DNA of 64,000 bases, taken from assembly GCA_951213105.1 (NCBI GenBank), contig OX578146.1, positions 112,882,127-112,946,126 of the forward strand. Direction: 5' to 3'. This DNA comes from Amaurobius ferox (lineage: Eukaryota; Arthropoda; Arachnida; Araneae; Amaurobiidae). Below the pieces are notes generated by a model. It did no database searches. It was not told the origin of the DNA and saw nothing but the letters and a program-made list of their open reading frames with translations. Every line of letters begins with the position of its first letter. The first letter of the stretch is position 1. The translations under genes were made by a program, and so were the position numbers. Shown in pieces: positions 46,021 to 58,518 of this stretch.

Positions 46021-47597
46021 TCTAGAAGATTTCTAGGAGATTTGTTTCTAGGAGATTTGTTGAACTGTTAGATTCTTATTATTTTAATGCAGAATGCCAA
46101 GGGGTTATCACGGAACAGATTTTGCAGTTGTGTCACAATAGTTGCTTTTTAAGCATTCAGTGTTCAACCAGAATTTATAATGTCCAATTTGTTTATTTAT
46201 TTCTTTGCTTAAAGTAGCTAAAACTATTGTGCTGACGTCATTATGAAGTTAATGTAGGAATTGGAAATATAATTGTAATTATGCATTCAAATGAAAAATA
46301 AAAAATTCATTAAAATTTCTTCTTGCAAGAAATTCCACCAATTATGGATTTCAAAACATTATTTCAGAGACAGTTACCAAATATGTCTATATAAACACTT
46401 TCTTGCTCTCTGTAAATCATCTAAAAGAAACTTGCCTCATCTGCTATTTACTAAAGAAATATTTTTCATCTAAATTGATAAAACTATCAGACAATAGTTT
46501 TGGAATATTTATAGATTATTTTAATGCGTCCCATAAAATCATGCTGAAAATATATTTAACGGCCTTTTCAAGCAGATAATCGCTTAAAACTTATATTATG
46601 TCAAACGTTTATTGTGACGCTTGTTTATTTAACCTTTATTCCCATTATTGTGAGTCATTACAAATATATAGACTGCAGTGGATTCTATAATAAATTGTTT
46701 TATGAGTTAGAAAAGAATATTCTCGGAAGTCATAATGCGGTTTTATTCTGAGGCACTTTTATACCCACACAGCACACCCTAAACCTCTTTATTGCATGGT
46801 AAAATGCATGTTCTCAATATGCTTCGCACCTCACATATGTTTGAACCAACATAAAGACGTGACAAAATGATATTCAAAGTACCTAGAAGGACCATAACGC
46901 TGTTTTACACAGCAGTTTTTCCAAGCAAGCAACCGTACTAGTATCGCAAGTGGCTAAATATGGATTTTATTATAAAATCCATCATAAATTTATAACACAC
47001 GCGTTGACTTTATGTTGTCGAAATAATGTTATCATTTATCATACATTGTGATACTTCTTGAAATTTTATTTATAAATTAAAAGTTGGGAAAGGATCAATT
47101 TTCCTTCTGAAAAATAAATATTTTTGAGTCCGCTCACTGTAAAAATTAATAAACATTTAACGATTCATATCCAGGGATGTTTAAAATGGATAAATTCATT
47201 AAAATCCGAAAAAGTTTACCGCTAAATTATAAGCATTAGTTTTCTGTAGTTTTGAAATTATGTCCGTGACTATGTTTTGCGAAGCATTGGGTGCTATTTA
47301 TCAAAAGTCCCATTGTTTAAATGCGTAGGACGCTGACAACTAAATCACGAGAAATTAAGTCACAGATTGGGACTTCGAACCTCCAACGTAGGTAGGTCAT
47401 AGGGAAATACTAAGAAATTATAATTTCTAACCCCTCCCCCCCCTAACGTGAGTGGGATGAACAAGATATATTGTGATGTTGAATCTCCATTTTTCTTTTG
47501 GTCACTGCAAAAGAACATAACGAAGAATAGGCATAGAGATTAAAATGACTCTTATACCACATATTACTAATGGTGATACAAATAAATGGTTACCGTT
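46021..47597. other. AT-rich DNA, nothing recognised
   Basis: No supported gene or element. Confidence 0.5.
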
Positions 47598-48672
47598 TTA
47601 GACCAATACAACCACAATGTTGACACAAAAGCAGCATTTTGTGAAGTCACCTTTAGCGGCAATAAGAATTTTTGAACATCGCGGCATCGAATCAAAGAGA
47701 GTTTGGATGTGTTCCTGGAGTATTATTGCCTGTCAGGCTTCTTCGATCCGGATTCACAAGTCTTTGGTGGCGACTGCTGGAGAATAGTAATGGCCCAGTC
47801 GACGAGTGACCATATCCTATACATGTTCAATCGGTGACATGTCTGGCGAATGGGCAGGCCAAGAAAGAAGCGGTATCTGCTGTGCAGTGAAGGCGACTTG
47901 GACATTCCGCACAACATGTGGTCGGGCGTTATCTTGTTGGAATATAGCGCCAGGAGTGTACTAAAGAAAGGATTCAACTTTGGTCTCCAGAACCTCCCTG
48001 TGTAGCGGTTGGTGCTGAGCGTATCTGTAATACGTATCAGCCGGGATCGTCTATGACAGCCAATGACACCCCTAAACCACCACACTTAAACGTTTGTGTG
48101 GTATGCCGCTCTCAAATGCATGCAGAAAGATGACGTTCACCACAATAACGGCTAACGCGTATGCAACCATCATTGTAGTCCAGGTTATAGCAGGACTCGT
48201 CAGAAAACACGATCTGCTGCCAATTCGCATGCCATCGTCTGTACTCGTCTGCCTATTGTAAACTGAGACGTCGACGAATCAGTGTCAACGGTATCCTCCG
48301 CAAAGGAATGCTTGCACGCAGTCCTCTGAGCAGCAGACGCCTCCAAACCGTAAAATCAGACAATGCCACACCTGTAGTGCGCCAGTGCTACGCTAACACT
48401 CGAGAAGGAGCTGTACGTTTCGTCACCGCCATACGAACGGGGTGTTTATCATCCCGTGTTGTCGTCACATTGCGTAGTCTACTGCCGGATTTTAGACTCG
48501 TTCGGTTTTCTTCGGTCCACTGCTTCGACACTCATATCATTTTTGTGGCATTATGCCCCATACTAGCTGTAATATCCCGATACTAAAATCCTCCTTCCCA
48601 CAGGCCGATAATTCGCCCCCGTCCGAACTGTGTAGTTTGCTTATAAGGCGCCTTCTGACGTTGACGAGGCAT
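47598..48672 (-). pseudogene. Tc1-like transposase, full length but inactivated
   Basis: DNA cut-and-paste transposase that in life would bind the element's TIRs and move it to TA sites. From ATG at 48672: MPRQRQKAPYKQ, an N-terminal helix-turn-helix region, RRWHANWQQIVFSDESCYNL (first catalytic Asp block), RVSRYCGERHLSACI, a GVIGCHRRSRLIRI block in another frame, FQQDNARPH (second Asp) and SPDMSPIEHV (Glu block), ending at TAA 47598. Length (~358 codons) is normal for Tc1. Several in-frame stops and at least one frameshift near 48.09 kb kill it. TIRs not identified. Confidence 0.88.
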
Positions 48673-48989
48673 AGTGACTGCAATAGAACAGTTTTCAACT
48701 CGCAGACACCGATACCATACTTGTCTGGCTCTTTCACAGGCCTCTATTTATACTTCTCGTACGACCATTCTGAGGGCGCTGCAGAGTTCAGGCATGCACA
48801 TTTACTTTGCATTTCTAATCAATTGCATGTCCGACCCTGCTTTCATGTCATGTACGTTTAATTTTAATCTGATAATTCCTTCATGGTGATGCGGTTTTCA
48901 TAAATATGAGTGTATCTAAGTATTTCCTAACATGTAGCATGAGTTCAATTTATTTTCTTATGCGGAGTATAGAGAATGCATTGCTTTCA
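48673..48989. other. Flank of the Tc1 copy
   Basis: Should hold the 5' leader and left TIR of the Tc1 element, but I could not find a matching inverted end. A CA/GT-poor mixed region. Confidence 0.4.
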
Positions 48990-49210
48990 CAAAAAAAAAT
49001 TGATTTCGAGATTTTGCCAATATACGTTTTAGGACCTCCTGGACACGTTTTGACTATTTTTAAAGTGATCTCCGACTGTCTGGTCGATTTCTTGTATACA
49101 CAATAGCTGCCACAGGTATTAATAGATTTTCACCAAACTTTATATTCGGCTTTGTTAACGGAAAATCTATAACTGAATAGAATGTTTTGAAATTCGAATG
49201 AAAACGGCGA
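48990..49210 (-). repeat. Diverged hairpin-type repeat, copy 2
   Basis: Same order of blocks as 2590-2890: GGACCTCCTGGACACGTTTT, CTGACTG-like CTCCGACTGTCTGG, GCCACAGGTATTAATAG, and CTTTGTTAACGGAAAATCTA. No ORF of its own. Confidence 0.5.
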
Positions 49211-49696
49211 AATTTATTCGAAATTTCATATTTTTTTAACATGGCAGTATAGAACGAAATTTAACATAATCGTGCATAAAAGGGATTATTTATGGCTCTG
49301 TGAAAAATAGCCGCAACACAACTTTAGTGTTCTTGACGTCAATAGCCTCCTTGGGGTGGGGGAGGCAATTTACTCACTCTCAGGGGTGGTACATTGTCAA
49401 ATTTGGTATTAATCGAAATAGTTTTTCAAGCCCTTTAAATTGTAGGGTGATTTGCTGTAATTGTGATCATTTTGACTAAGAATTGAAATTTTTTAAATTT
49501 TTTCTTGTAAAATTGGCAATAAAAATAAATAAATAAATAGGCTACTTAAAAATGGATTCCAGTACAATCTATACTCCAGTCTGTCCACTTATACTCCTGT
49601 TAATTTAATTGCATTTATCATATATTTTTTGAGTTTACCATTGCAAAATCATTCATGCAGATATCAATTTGCTTATTTGCATTCATTTTTTTTCAG

Positions 49697-49768
49697 GAAA
49701 CCATGCAGACATATCCACCTACAAGTTCGAGTCAAGATAAAATTCAAAAAGAATTGAATTATGACCAA
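49697..49768 (+). CDS. Candidate 72-bp internal exon, unknown gene
   Basis: Preceded by a polypyrimidine tract and TTTTTTTTCAG (49686-49696) and followed by GTGAGA (49769). The 24 codons between are open and in phase, starting ETMQTYPPTSSSQ and ending ELNYDQ, with a hydrophilic, non-repetitive composition. Length divisible by three. No neighbouring exon was found, so the call rests on the splice signals alone. Chance sites of this quality are not rare in AT-rich DNA. Confidence 0.2.
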
Positions 49769-50184
49769 GTGAGAGAAAGCGATAAAGATTTTACTCGATG
49801 CAATTCAGCACTTATTTTTCACACTTATTTTTCATATCTCTACTGCTATGCCGAAGTCTTTTGTCTCTAAATCCGCGGCGACAGTAAATTTAAGAAAAAA
49901 GATCAATGCCCAAGGAGCAACTCCCTTATGTCCATACATCTGTAAGACTTTGGTGCCGCCATTTTCAAAGCCGATGTTCTAAGATTAAGTGCGTAAATCT
50001 TAAAGAATTTCTGGGCATATCTCCGGAGAATTTAAGATAAAGCATTGGTGTGAATTATCGTCGCGTATAGTGATCTGATGGGGTGATTGAGGACTTGCAG
50101 ATATACGAGAATACATTTGGCGTCTAAAATTATGGTGATTTTTTTTTATCTCTTCAGAATATAGGCGTAGTCACGATATCGAAA
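49769..50184. other. Unclassified DNA
   Basis: Nothing further recognised. Confidence 0.45.
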
Positions 50185-51010
50185 TCTGGAGAGAAAATCG
50201 AATGGAAAATAATGCAATGATTTTACTTATTTCATAGTGAAATACTGGCGTGCAAGATCTATGGCCCAATGTTTTTGGTGTCGAAACAATACGACATGAA
50301 TGACTTATTCATACCCACGGGCAAAATCCTCACCAAAAGGCAATGGACACTTAATTGATATTCCGTGAAATAAACGATTATTGGTGATATCTTGGGCTTC
50401 AAAATACAAAATTATTACAAAAAGTAACTTCTCTAGTGAATGGAATAAACTAAATCGACGATAATGGTGTTAAAAGATGTGTTGCATAATATTGTACATG
50501 AAAAGTGAACACATTAGATACTTAATTTTAATTTTATGTAAATTTTGTTAAAATGTATTTGATAAACGTGCAATATCTCGAGAAAGGTTCATGCTAGCGT
50601 TCTTAAGTTTATGTCATTTATTTTCTAATGAAATTTTGCGTATAAAATAATTATTATTTATTTATTAAAAGTCTAGATTTTTTAATGATTTTCTTTTCAA
50701 AATTTTATTCGAAAATTGGGGAAGAGGGTCTTTTAAGCATTCGATTACGTTTGAAATCGACAAGATTCCAGTATTTACAGTTTGCAATAATCGTACTAAG
50801 TCATGTTTGAAACGCTCCATTCTTGCGTGATATATCGTATCCTCAGACTCACGGATGGACGGACGGACACACGCACACATTACTTAAAACATCCGTTTCG
50901 AATTCAAGCATACTTGAAATATGCTGTTCCAAAGAAAAAGTCGGATTCAAATTTTCTATATCGTCACAATAATTTCTCTATACATTATACCATGTATACA
51001 GAGAAAGTAA
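50185..51010 (+). mobile_element. Old, diverged family A element
   Basis: AATGCAATGATTTTACTTAT near 50213 equals the A region just inside the TC-end. TTCATGCTAGCGTTCTTAAG and CTCACGGATGGACGGACGGA follow, and the copy ends with the hairpin TTTCTCTATACATTATACC-ATGTATACAGAGAAAG. The TC-end is eroded. CA tract almost lost. Confidence 0.75.
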
Positions 51011-52184
51011 AATTATAAAGCATCGTAAAATAGGTTGTATTTTCATACGTAATATTATGCGACGCATAATTCTTGTTCAGTCTCATACACTGAAAAAATA
51101 ATTTTTCTTATATTTTTATTTTAATGCAAGCCAATTCATTAAACTCTATTTCTACATTAATTAAATATCAATAATATTTTATAATGTTTATATACAAAAG
51201 TTTTTAGTTTTGCTTACGATTCGCCGTGGAAACAAACTGAAAGAAAACAATGAACAACACTCTAGGTTTTTTCATTGCTTTTAATTCGAAATTATACACT
51301 TCTAAATAATGTATATGCGTTGTTTTTACCATCGTCAGCGCCAAATGTTTACTGTTTTGGATTTTTTAACCTATTATTTTTCTTGACTGAATCATTTCTG
51401 CCAGTTTTGATATTTTAAAGTTTGGTTGTGTTTCAGCTTATAATCTGCAGATAACTTTGAAATGGTATACTTTTTACTGCCCTATATTTCTCGTACACAA
51501 TCTGTAGTTTAAGCCCATTTTTCTGTTAATACTTGTCGAATCGGTTATAAAAACCATGGGATATCTTGCGAATGAGTATATTATCCTATGAGTATATTAG
51601 AAACTGGTAAATTATTTTATTCGCTTTGTAAAAATAAATTATACAAAAAATAAATCCTAGCGTGATTTGTTCAGCAATTTTAAACGCAAAATACATATAT
51701 TGATATACTAAACATTTACACATTACATAGTGCAATTAAACCTTTATTTACAGACTTATTTTTCTCATTTTACTTATAAAACCTTACACGACTAACATTC
51801 GAAACACATTTCTGCCATTGGTATAAAAAGTGTCATTCTAAAATGTTGTTAACTCGCTCCTCCCTTTCGAAGTCAGAAATTATCGGAAAATGACATATAT
51901 TGGGGGGTGTCAAATAGTTTTCTAGCGAGATTTTCTTGACGCTGCAATAAAATTTCTGTTGAAATCTTTTCGGTTATGACCCCAGAGAGGCCATAAATTC
52001 AAAGAATGGTATGAAAGGACAGAATTCTCATTCGGAATTGTATTACATTTGTTACTAAAGGACAAACATTTATCACAATATGCCAAAATTCTTGTGTGTA
52101 AATGATTTAGAGAGTTGAAATGTTGGTAGAAAGTCAGGTGGCGTTATAACTTTTACAGTATTTGAATAATAAACTTAAAACAGA
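51011..52184. other. AT-rich DNA, nothing recognised
   Basis: No supported feature. Confidence 0.5.
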
Positions 52185-52186
52185 TA

Positions 52187-52681
52187 CGAGGGTGGTTCGA
52201 AAAGTAAGGTAACAAGTCTTGTGAGAGGAAAGGTTTATTCTCGAAATCAAAGACATACACAAAGTTAGCAAGGCACTGGTACATATTATTTTTCCACATA
52301 GTCACCATGGTTGTCGAAGCATTTGTTCCATTGGTAAACCAATCTATCGAAACCGGCATAGAAGAACTAAGGGTCCAGGTCGCGGAGCCACTCAACGACG
52401 GCTTCTTGAACTTCGACATCGGTTGTGAAATGGCGACCTGCCAGGTGCTTCAACTGTCCGAAGAGATGAAAATAGCTTGGTGCGAGGTCCGGGCTGTAGG
52501 GTGGGTGTTCCAGTACATTACATCGGAAACTCTGTACCAAATCACGTGTAACCGAGGCCGTATGCGGTCAGGCGTTGTCGAGCAACAACACGACACCTTA
52601 TCTAGACATGGAATTTAATTCGCACGCCGAATTTGTGCACCCGTGAGAGCTCTTGTTACCTTACTTTTTGAACCATCTACG
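52187..52681 (-). mobile_element. Internally deleted mariner element
   Basis: Ends TACGAGGGTGGTTCGAAAAG at left and its inverse TACGTAGATGGTTCAAAAAG at right, both followed by TAAGGTAACAAG, with TA at each border (52185-52186, 52682-52683). At 495 bp it has lost the 5' two thirds of a normal 1.3-kb mariner. Confidence 0.85.
52286..52600 (-). pseudogene. Mariner transposase C-terminal part
   Basis: Minus-strand frame VLLLDNA, stop, PHTASVTRDLVQSF (second Asp block, Arg codon now a stop), LEHPPYSPDLAPSYFHLFG (third acidic block, SPDLAPSDYHLF type), then HFTTDVEVQEAVVEWLRD, a stop, FFYAGFDRLVYQWNKC and DNHGDYVEK with TAA at 52286. This is the usual mariner C-terminus. Catalysis is impossible because the first Asp block and the HTH domains are deleted. 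Confidence 0.85.
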
Positions 52682-52683
52682 TA

Positions 52684-53626
52684 GTTCATTTTCAGGAATG
52701 CTCATAACGTGCAAGTCTATCAATGTAAGGGTGAGATTTTTTATCCTTATCACAATACTTTTAATTTTTATATACTCCTAGTATGAATTTCCTGGCGTTG
52801 CTTGTGTCTTAAATAATCTTCCCCCACGTAAGTAATACAGATAAAGATAACATCACTCCGATCACCTGTTTTCCAAATCACCTGTTTTGAACAAAAATCA
52901 TTACATTATTCCATTAATCATTTATTCCATGCGCAACCATGTACACTGTATAATACGGGCTCAATACACCCTAAATAAGATCCTACGATACGCCCTTAAT
53001 AAGCGCGTTAAATTGAAATATTTGTAATCGCTATAAACAAAAGACAATATCCTTTACTAAGAAAAAAAAATGAATTAAATGCATTCTCTATGAAATTGCA
53101 TCCTATTTTTCCCATGTTTGAAAGCGATAGTTTGAAAATAATAGCACGTCAGCAACATACAAGCGATATCTCTAAAATTCAGGAAATTAGAGTTTTGAAT
53201 TTTAAAACCTACTACCCATATGAGAATTTCAACTGCACACATATGTCTGCTGATTGCTTTTCGCATCTCTTGCTCTCCAAAAACTGTCTGATTCAAAAAA
53301 TTTAATGATAGCGATATTTCAATTGATTTCGATTTTTAAGTTCTTAACTTCTAAATTCTATTTGAATTAAAAGAAAAAAAAATTGACGAGACGATTAGTT
53401 CCGGGTGTTCAACTACCCCTATATAGAAACTCATCGCAGCAGATGACACAGAAACGCATATAGACACCATCTTCTTATGCAAGATGTATTATGACGAAAA
53501 AATGAATTGAATCCACATGATCAGAGCTCGAACTATTCAAAATCAAAATATTTAAAATTATGGAAAAAGTAACATTGAAATCAATAAAAAACATTTATGA
53601 TTTACAGCGATATTTCAAGTTATTTT
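52684..53626. other. AT-rich DNA, nothing recognised
   Basis: Antisense pair of short frames at 53075-53305 has no domain. Confidence 0.5.
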
Positions 53627-53930
53627 ATATAATAAAAGAAGATGTCTGTATGTGTGTGTGTGTGTGTGTCTGTGGTCTGTAGCGGGAAATCTGAATGCCA
53701 TATACCATGAAATTTGGTGCATAAGTACTTCAGGAGCCGGAAAGATGCCTTTGGCGAAATTTCACTAAAATTCGAATTAGTTTTTTTTAGCGAGTTTATG
53801 TTTTAGCACGTTTTGAATCTATTTTCATACAAATCGGTTCCGACCATATCAAAAGTAATATAACAGAGCTTTCATTTTAACACCATCGGAAAGTTCGATG
53901 AACGTTCTTCCCAACAGTATTTGAACCTAA
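53627..53930 (+). repeat. Family F repeat, copy 2
   Basis: TATATAATAAAAGAAGATGT, then a (GT)n tract at 53650-53668, then CCATGAAATTTGGTGCATAA. Same start and microsatellite position as 33797. A possible far end is the ACTAGCCATTTAATCCGAGC block near 55470. Confidence 0.55.
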
Positions 53931-54626
53931 CCCGTAAAATAATTCCTTCCTATTTATTTATTTTTTTAAAATTACATCGAAATTTCTATTTTTAGGTAAT
54001 TCGATATTTATTTCATCGCATTAAAAAAGTAACATTAGTAAAATCCTACAGTTTGGAAAAATATTGCTTGTATATTTTATCTCCACATTCTAATAAAAAA
54101 TCACTTTTTTGAACTAATGCGGTATTTTAATTTTGGTGATTTCTTAAAACGGAAGCATAAAAGCAACAAGTCCATTTTCCACAGACGGCGGTTTCAACCT
54201 TCGACTTTTCTACCGGTACTTCTGCGCATGCCTGGGAAGGTTTAAGTTACGCCTTCTCTCCTGTACATTTTCTTTTTTTTTTCATGTTCGCGGAAATCAT
54301 GTGTGGAAATGATTTAATTTTTTGTGGAGCGGTGAACTTTTGTGTATACGACTGCACATGCGTTTAAACTAACGATTTCGCGGGAATTTGGATTAAAACT
54401 GATCTGGCGATTTGGAAAGTGAGTAGTGTTATATGTAAATGTAATATCTAAGTAGCGAGAGCTACTTAGAATCCGCTCAACGCCGAGAAATGCATTCTAG
54501 TTGCCTTAATAAAACAGCCGCAATTTTTACCGACATTTCAACCTTCTTCAACGCAAACCAAATAGGAGCTGACCATGGGGGCGAGACTTATGGATTTTTG
54601 AAATTTCTACCCTTACACCATTCCAG
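53931..54626. other. Unclassified DNA
   Basis: No gene. A slightly GC-richer patch lies at 54180-54260. Confidence 0.4.
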
Positions 54627-54850
54627 ACAGATAACTTTTGAGATATGAGGTGTGTATTTGTTCGTATGTAACAAATACGTGAGCAATTTCGAATGTGAGC
54701 AACTATCCTTTTATATTTTCAAATTTATGGCTCTCCCTGGAGGGTTACAACTAAAAAGATTTCGACACAGTTTTTGTTGGGAAGATTCAAAAACCTCCTT
54801 GAAGAATACAACGTCCTTTATAAAGTTTTTTTCAAATAACTTCTTACTTT
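54627..54850 (+). repeat. Family G repeat, copy 1
   Basis: Shares with 58940-59165 the blocks ACTTTTGAGATATGA, GTAACAAAT, GCGATTTCGAATG (here GCAATTTCGAATG), CTTTCATAT/CTTTTATATT and AATTTATGGC/ACCC in the same order. Non-coding. Confidence 0.55.
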
Positions 54851-55539
54851 AAAAGTGTTTGACGAGACACAATTCTCAAGTGATACGTTTGATAGTATTC
54901 AAGAAATGTCCTTATTATCGGCTTTATGCTGTAACTCTTGGAAGTAGTCTGTGAAAAATGAATCTATAAAAAAAAATGGAATTTTGTCCGAAAAATTTTT
55001 AATCTCAGACTTTTGTGTGCCAACATTCTCACAGCTATAAATCGTCATTCATTTTTGTACCATCTAGCGCAGGAAAACATGGATAAAATTTTTTTAAATA
55101 AATCTATTTCTGTACAATCTAGCTCTTTTAAAATATTTTAATTTATAGAAGACTATATTTATATATTTTTAATTCGAGTGCTGCAAGTTTAGCTTCAATT
55201 TATAACCATATAGTGATAGAATTACGCTTAGATTATTGAAATCGTCTGCTGGTTATAATTCTAATAAAATTATGATTTTTTTTTTTTTAATGATTTATTT
55301 TTAGATTGAAATGTTCGAAAACGTTGTAAATAAAGACAACATACAGTGATCGGAGAATAAATATATTTTGACATAAGGCAATTTTCAAGTTTATAGAATA
55401 ATAAAATTTGCGGAATTTTTAATTTTATAATCGGAATTCAAGTGTGTAAGTGTCGCATTTAGTAACCACTAGCCATTTAATCCGAGCGAAGTGTGGATGA
55501 AAATGATTAGTTTAATATGCAGTGAAAATTTTTTCTTGT
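54851..55539. other. AT-rich DNA, nothing recognised
   Basis: Includes the ACTAGCCATTTAATCCGAGC motif at about 55470, related to 8783-8825. Confidence 0.45.
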
Positions 55540-55740
55540 ATTGCTTTCCTTACATAGAAAGTATACAAGGCAATAGGAATTAAGTATGTGTGGTTGTGGG
55601 GAATAGACACGATAATGCGAAAGTGAATGCGCGTATTGCCATAAAATTTTGCGAGTATATATATTTTAAAAAATTAGATGGAATGTTTTGAAATTTGAAT
55701 GATTAAATATCCGACATTTTTTTTTTTAATTCTCGTAACA
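55540..55740 (-). repeat. Diverged hairpin-type remnant
   Basis: ATTGCTTTCCTTACATAGAA-AGTATACAAGGCAAT forms a weak hairpin followed by a GTATGTGTGG tract and GCCATAAAATTTTGCGAGTA, the same order as the hairpin side of families A and B. Confidence 0.4.
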
Positions 55741-56587
55741 TTCTCTATAGCGAAACAATGATAATTTCTACTATAATAATATTAAAACAGGCTGTACGGA
55801 AATATAGTCTAAATTAAGCTACTAATTTAACAGGAAAGTAAAACAGCATATTTAACCAGTTAAAGCGGTTGCTTTATCACCTCCGTATACAACAGATTCC
55901 TTGAGCGACGGATGTTGCCAACTTTTTAAATATAAACTTTAAAGAACTAAGAATTGTATGCAGTAATTTCTGAGCAAAAGCTCTCTGTGATAAAAGAAGC
56001 AACTTTTTATTTCGACACCGACTATGATACAAAAGGACTCCAAACATATATAATATAGATGTAGAAAAAATCCGAGTCGAACTTCAATTTGTTGAAAGTT
56101 ATATATCATACTATTAAGTAGTGAAAAACGTGTTGCCAGTCAGATTATTACTTTTTAAATATATGTACTGTTAAAGCGTATTAGTGTGCGTATAAAATAA
56201 AGCATATCTATCTATTATCCATACTTTTCCCCCCACATACCTGGGAAGTCGTTGTTTGTACTAAATTGTGACTAATGATATGGAGATATGCACAAAATAA
56301 CCAACAGTTAAAATATATATGAATTGGACAAAAAATCTTATTTTACCAAACAGAGACCTTTGCCCCATTTTACACTAAATGTCTGCAATTCGGCAAACTC
56401 AGGAACTGCATATTTTTCGTATTTCTATATATTTATGAAATGTTACTTATCTTTCTGAAAATTTACACGTTAATCATTTCATTACCAAATGGAAACAAAT
56501 TAATTTTACTTGATTTTGTCTAATAGGTTTTGATTTATACTTTAAGCAAATACATTTTTCAATTTGAGACAATGGGTTTGACTATTA
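55741..56587. other. AT-rich DNA, nothing recognised
   Basis: No supported feature. Confidence 0.5.
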
Positions 56588-57555
56588 TTATTTTCCTTAT
56601 ATACAATAATGTATATAAGGGAAGTATTGTGACGGGGTCGAAAATTCGAATTCGAGTTTTCGACGGGAGAGCACTTTTCAAACATCCCTGATCACGAATC
56701 GAACATTTTTAAAGTGATGTCTGTGTGTGTGCGTGTAAAAGTATGTGTGTGTGTGCATGTGTGTGAAAGTGTGTGTGTGTGTGTGTGTCAGTGAGTATGT
56801 GGAGACGATAACTTACTAACGAATGGACCGATTCGAACGAAATTTGGTACAAAAAAATTACAATCCGTAAATACTGGAAGCCTATTGTTTTTATACGCAA
56901 TCGAATGTTCAGAATCCCCCCTAAATTTTCGAGTGAAATTTTGAAAAAATTGTCAAAAAATTAAAATCTCTAATAAAGTTACGCAAATAGACATTTTTAT
57001 GTAATTTTTCATTAGAAAACGATTGACATAAATTTTAGAACGCTAGCATGAATCGTTATCGAGATATTGCACATTTAAAAAAAATTATCAAAAAATCATA
57101 TAAAATAAAAAAAAATATTTCCTATTGAGAAATATGTTCACTTTTCATATGTAATACCAGGCGATGAATTTGGTGACATCATTCGTAGATCTAGCTCGTT
57201 CCATTCATGAAAAAAGTTACTTTGAGTAATACTTCTGTATTTGAACGCAAATAGTCATTTATCTGCTATAAGAATAACTTATTTTTCCGTCCATAACGCT
57301 TGGCGAGATTTTGGCGGCAAATTTAGTGGAATGTCGCCAACTTGGCAACGTTTTTAAATGTTGCTAATGTAACGAAAAACTCGCCAAATGGATAAAAATG
57401 ACGCCAAATCAATGAAAATGACGACTCATTGACGAAAATTCAATATCTTGGAAAGAATATAAGTTTCTACTATAAAAATAATGTATTTTTTTTTACTGTA
57501 GAAGTAGTTAATTCATTGCATTATATAAGGAAATTCATGTGCTGCCCACATCAGA
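56588..57555 (-). mobile_element. Family A element, copy A8
   Basis: Full-length copy: hairpin TTTTCCTTATATACAATAAT-GTATATAAGGGAAG, compound GT microsatellite (56718-56788), TTGGCGA cluster, TC-end GTGCTGCCCACATCAGA. Confidence 0.9.
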
Positions 57556-57587
57556 TGTTTTTTTCAACTGAAATGAAAAAGTAGTAG

Positions 57588-57760
57588 GCGAGAGCCGCTT
57601 GTTTGCCAAAACGGGAAAAGATGAAGCAAGGTTCTGATATTACTATACTTAGGGAGTTAATTGGGTTAAACTTCTTTATTCTCGGTTTTTATTGGCCCAA
57701 TTTGTGAAACCTTGCTGCCTCTCATTTTCCGCCGTAGCGGGCGAGAACCGGATATGTGCC
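57588..57760. repeat. Imperfect inverted repeat
   Basis: GGGAAAAGATGAAGCAAGGTT is mirrored by AACCTTGCTGCCTCTCATTTTCC at about 57712-57735, and GGCGAGAGCC near 57588 has a partner GGGCGAGAACC near 57750. It could be a small foldback element; ends not defined. Confidence 0.4.
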
Positions 57761-58504
57761 GTGCATTCCTTATCAACTATATTTTAAACACCAGCAGCAA
57801 ATTGCAACTATGATTGTCGAAAAGGCGAACACACCAAATTTTAAAATCATATTGCGTAACGAGAAATTAAAGTAGTATATTTTGTTTCAGGTAAGTAGCA
57901 CTAATAAACCCTCAAAAATATATCAGATATATTATCTACTGTTTGTAGTACGTTAGATGATCAGTATACATACCCCATTCTAACTATCGAAGAACAAGTT
58001 TTCTAAAGTGATATAATTTTTATTTTAGAGCGACATTTTCGCTATTCTTATGAGAGTGTTATAAAGAGTTTCAGAAAAGTTTGCTAAAAGTGTCATCTCT
58101 TTCATACAGTTTATCCTGATATCCTGAGTTAAAACAGAAGATTTGCTTGTTCTTACTTTGTCTACAACATTATCCAGTTTTCCAGCAAAGCTTTATTAGC
58201 TTCGAAATTCTTGAATTGTTAGGAGGTTTACATCCATAGATATTTTTTCTCAAGCTTTCTTCTTAAACTTTCTAATTGCATTTTCATAAGAATGGCTAGA
58301 TAAATATTGCTCTAAAATGAAATGAAAAAATAATCTTTAACTGTCGGAAAACGCTATGTTTTTTGATTGAGAGGTCTGCAATGATTGTCTAACGTAAAAC
58401 AGCAGATGATATTTATGATATATATTTTGCAGTATATTAGTTCCACTGGGGTGTCCGTACATCCAAGTGGTTTAAGTCACCATCCTGTACATCGAGTTCA
58501 TTCA
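57761..58504. other. AT-rich DNA, nothing recognised
   Basis: No supported feature. Confidence 0.5.
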
Positions 58505-58518
58505 CATTCAATACCTAC

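Noticed and set aside
52307..52618. 103-codon plus-strand open frame
   Set aside because: Antisense of the mariner transposase remnant, whose motifs are clear on the other strand.
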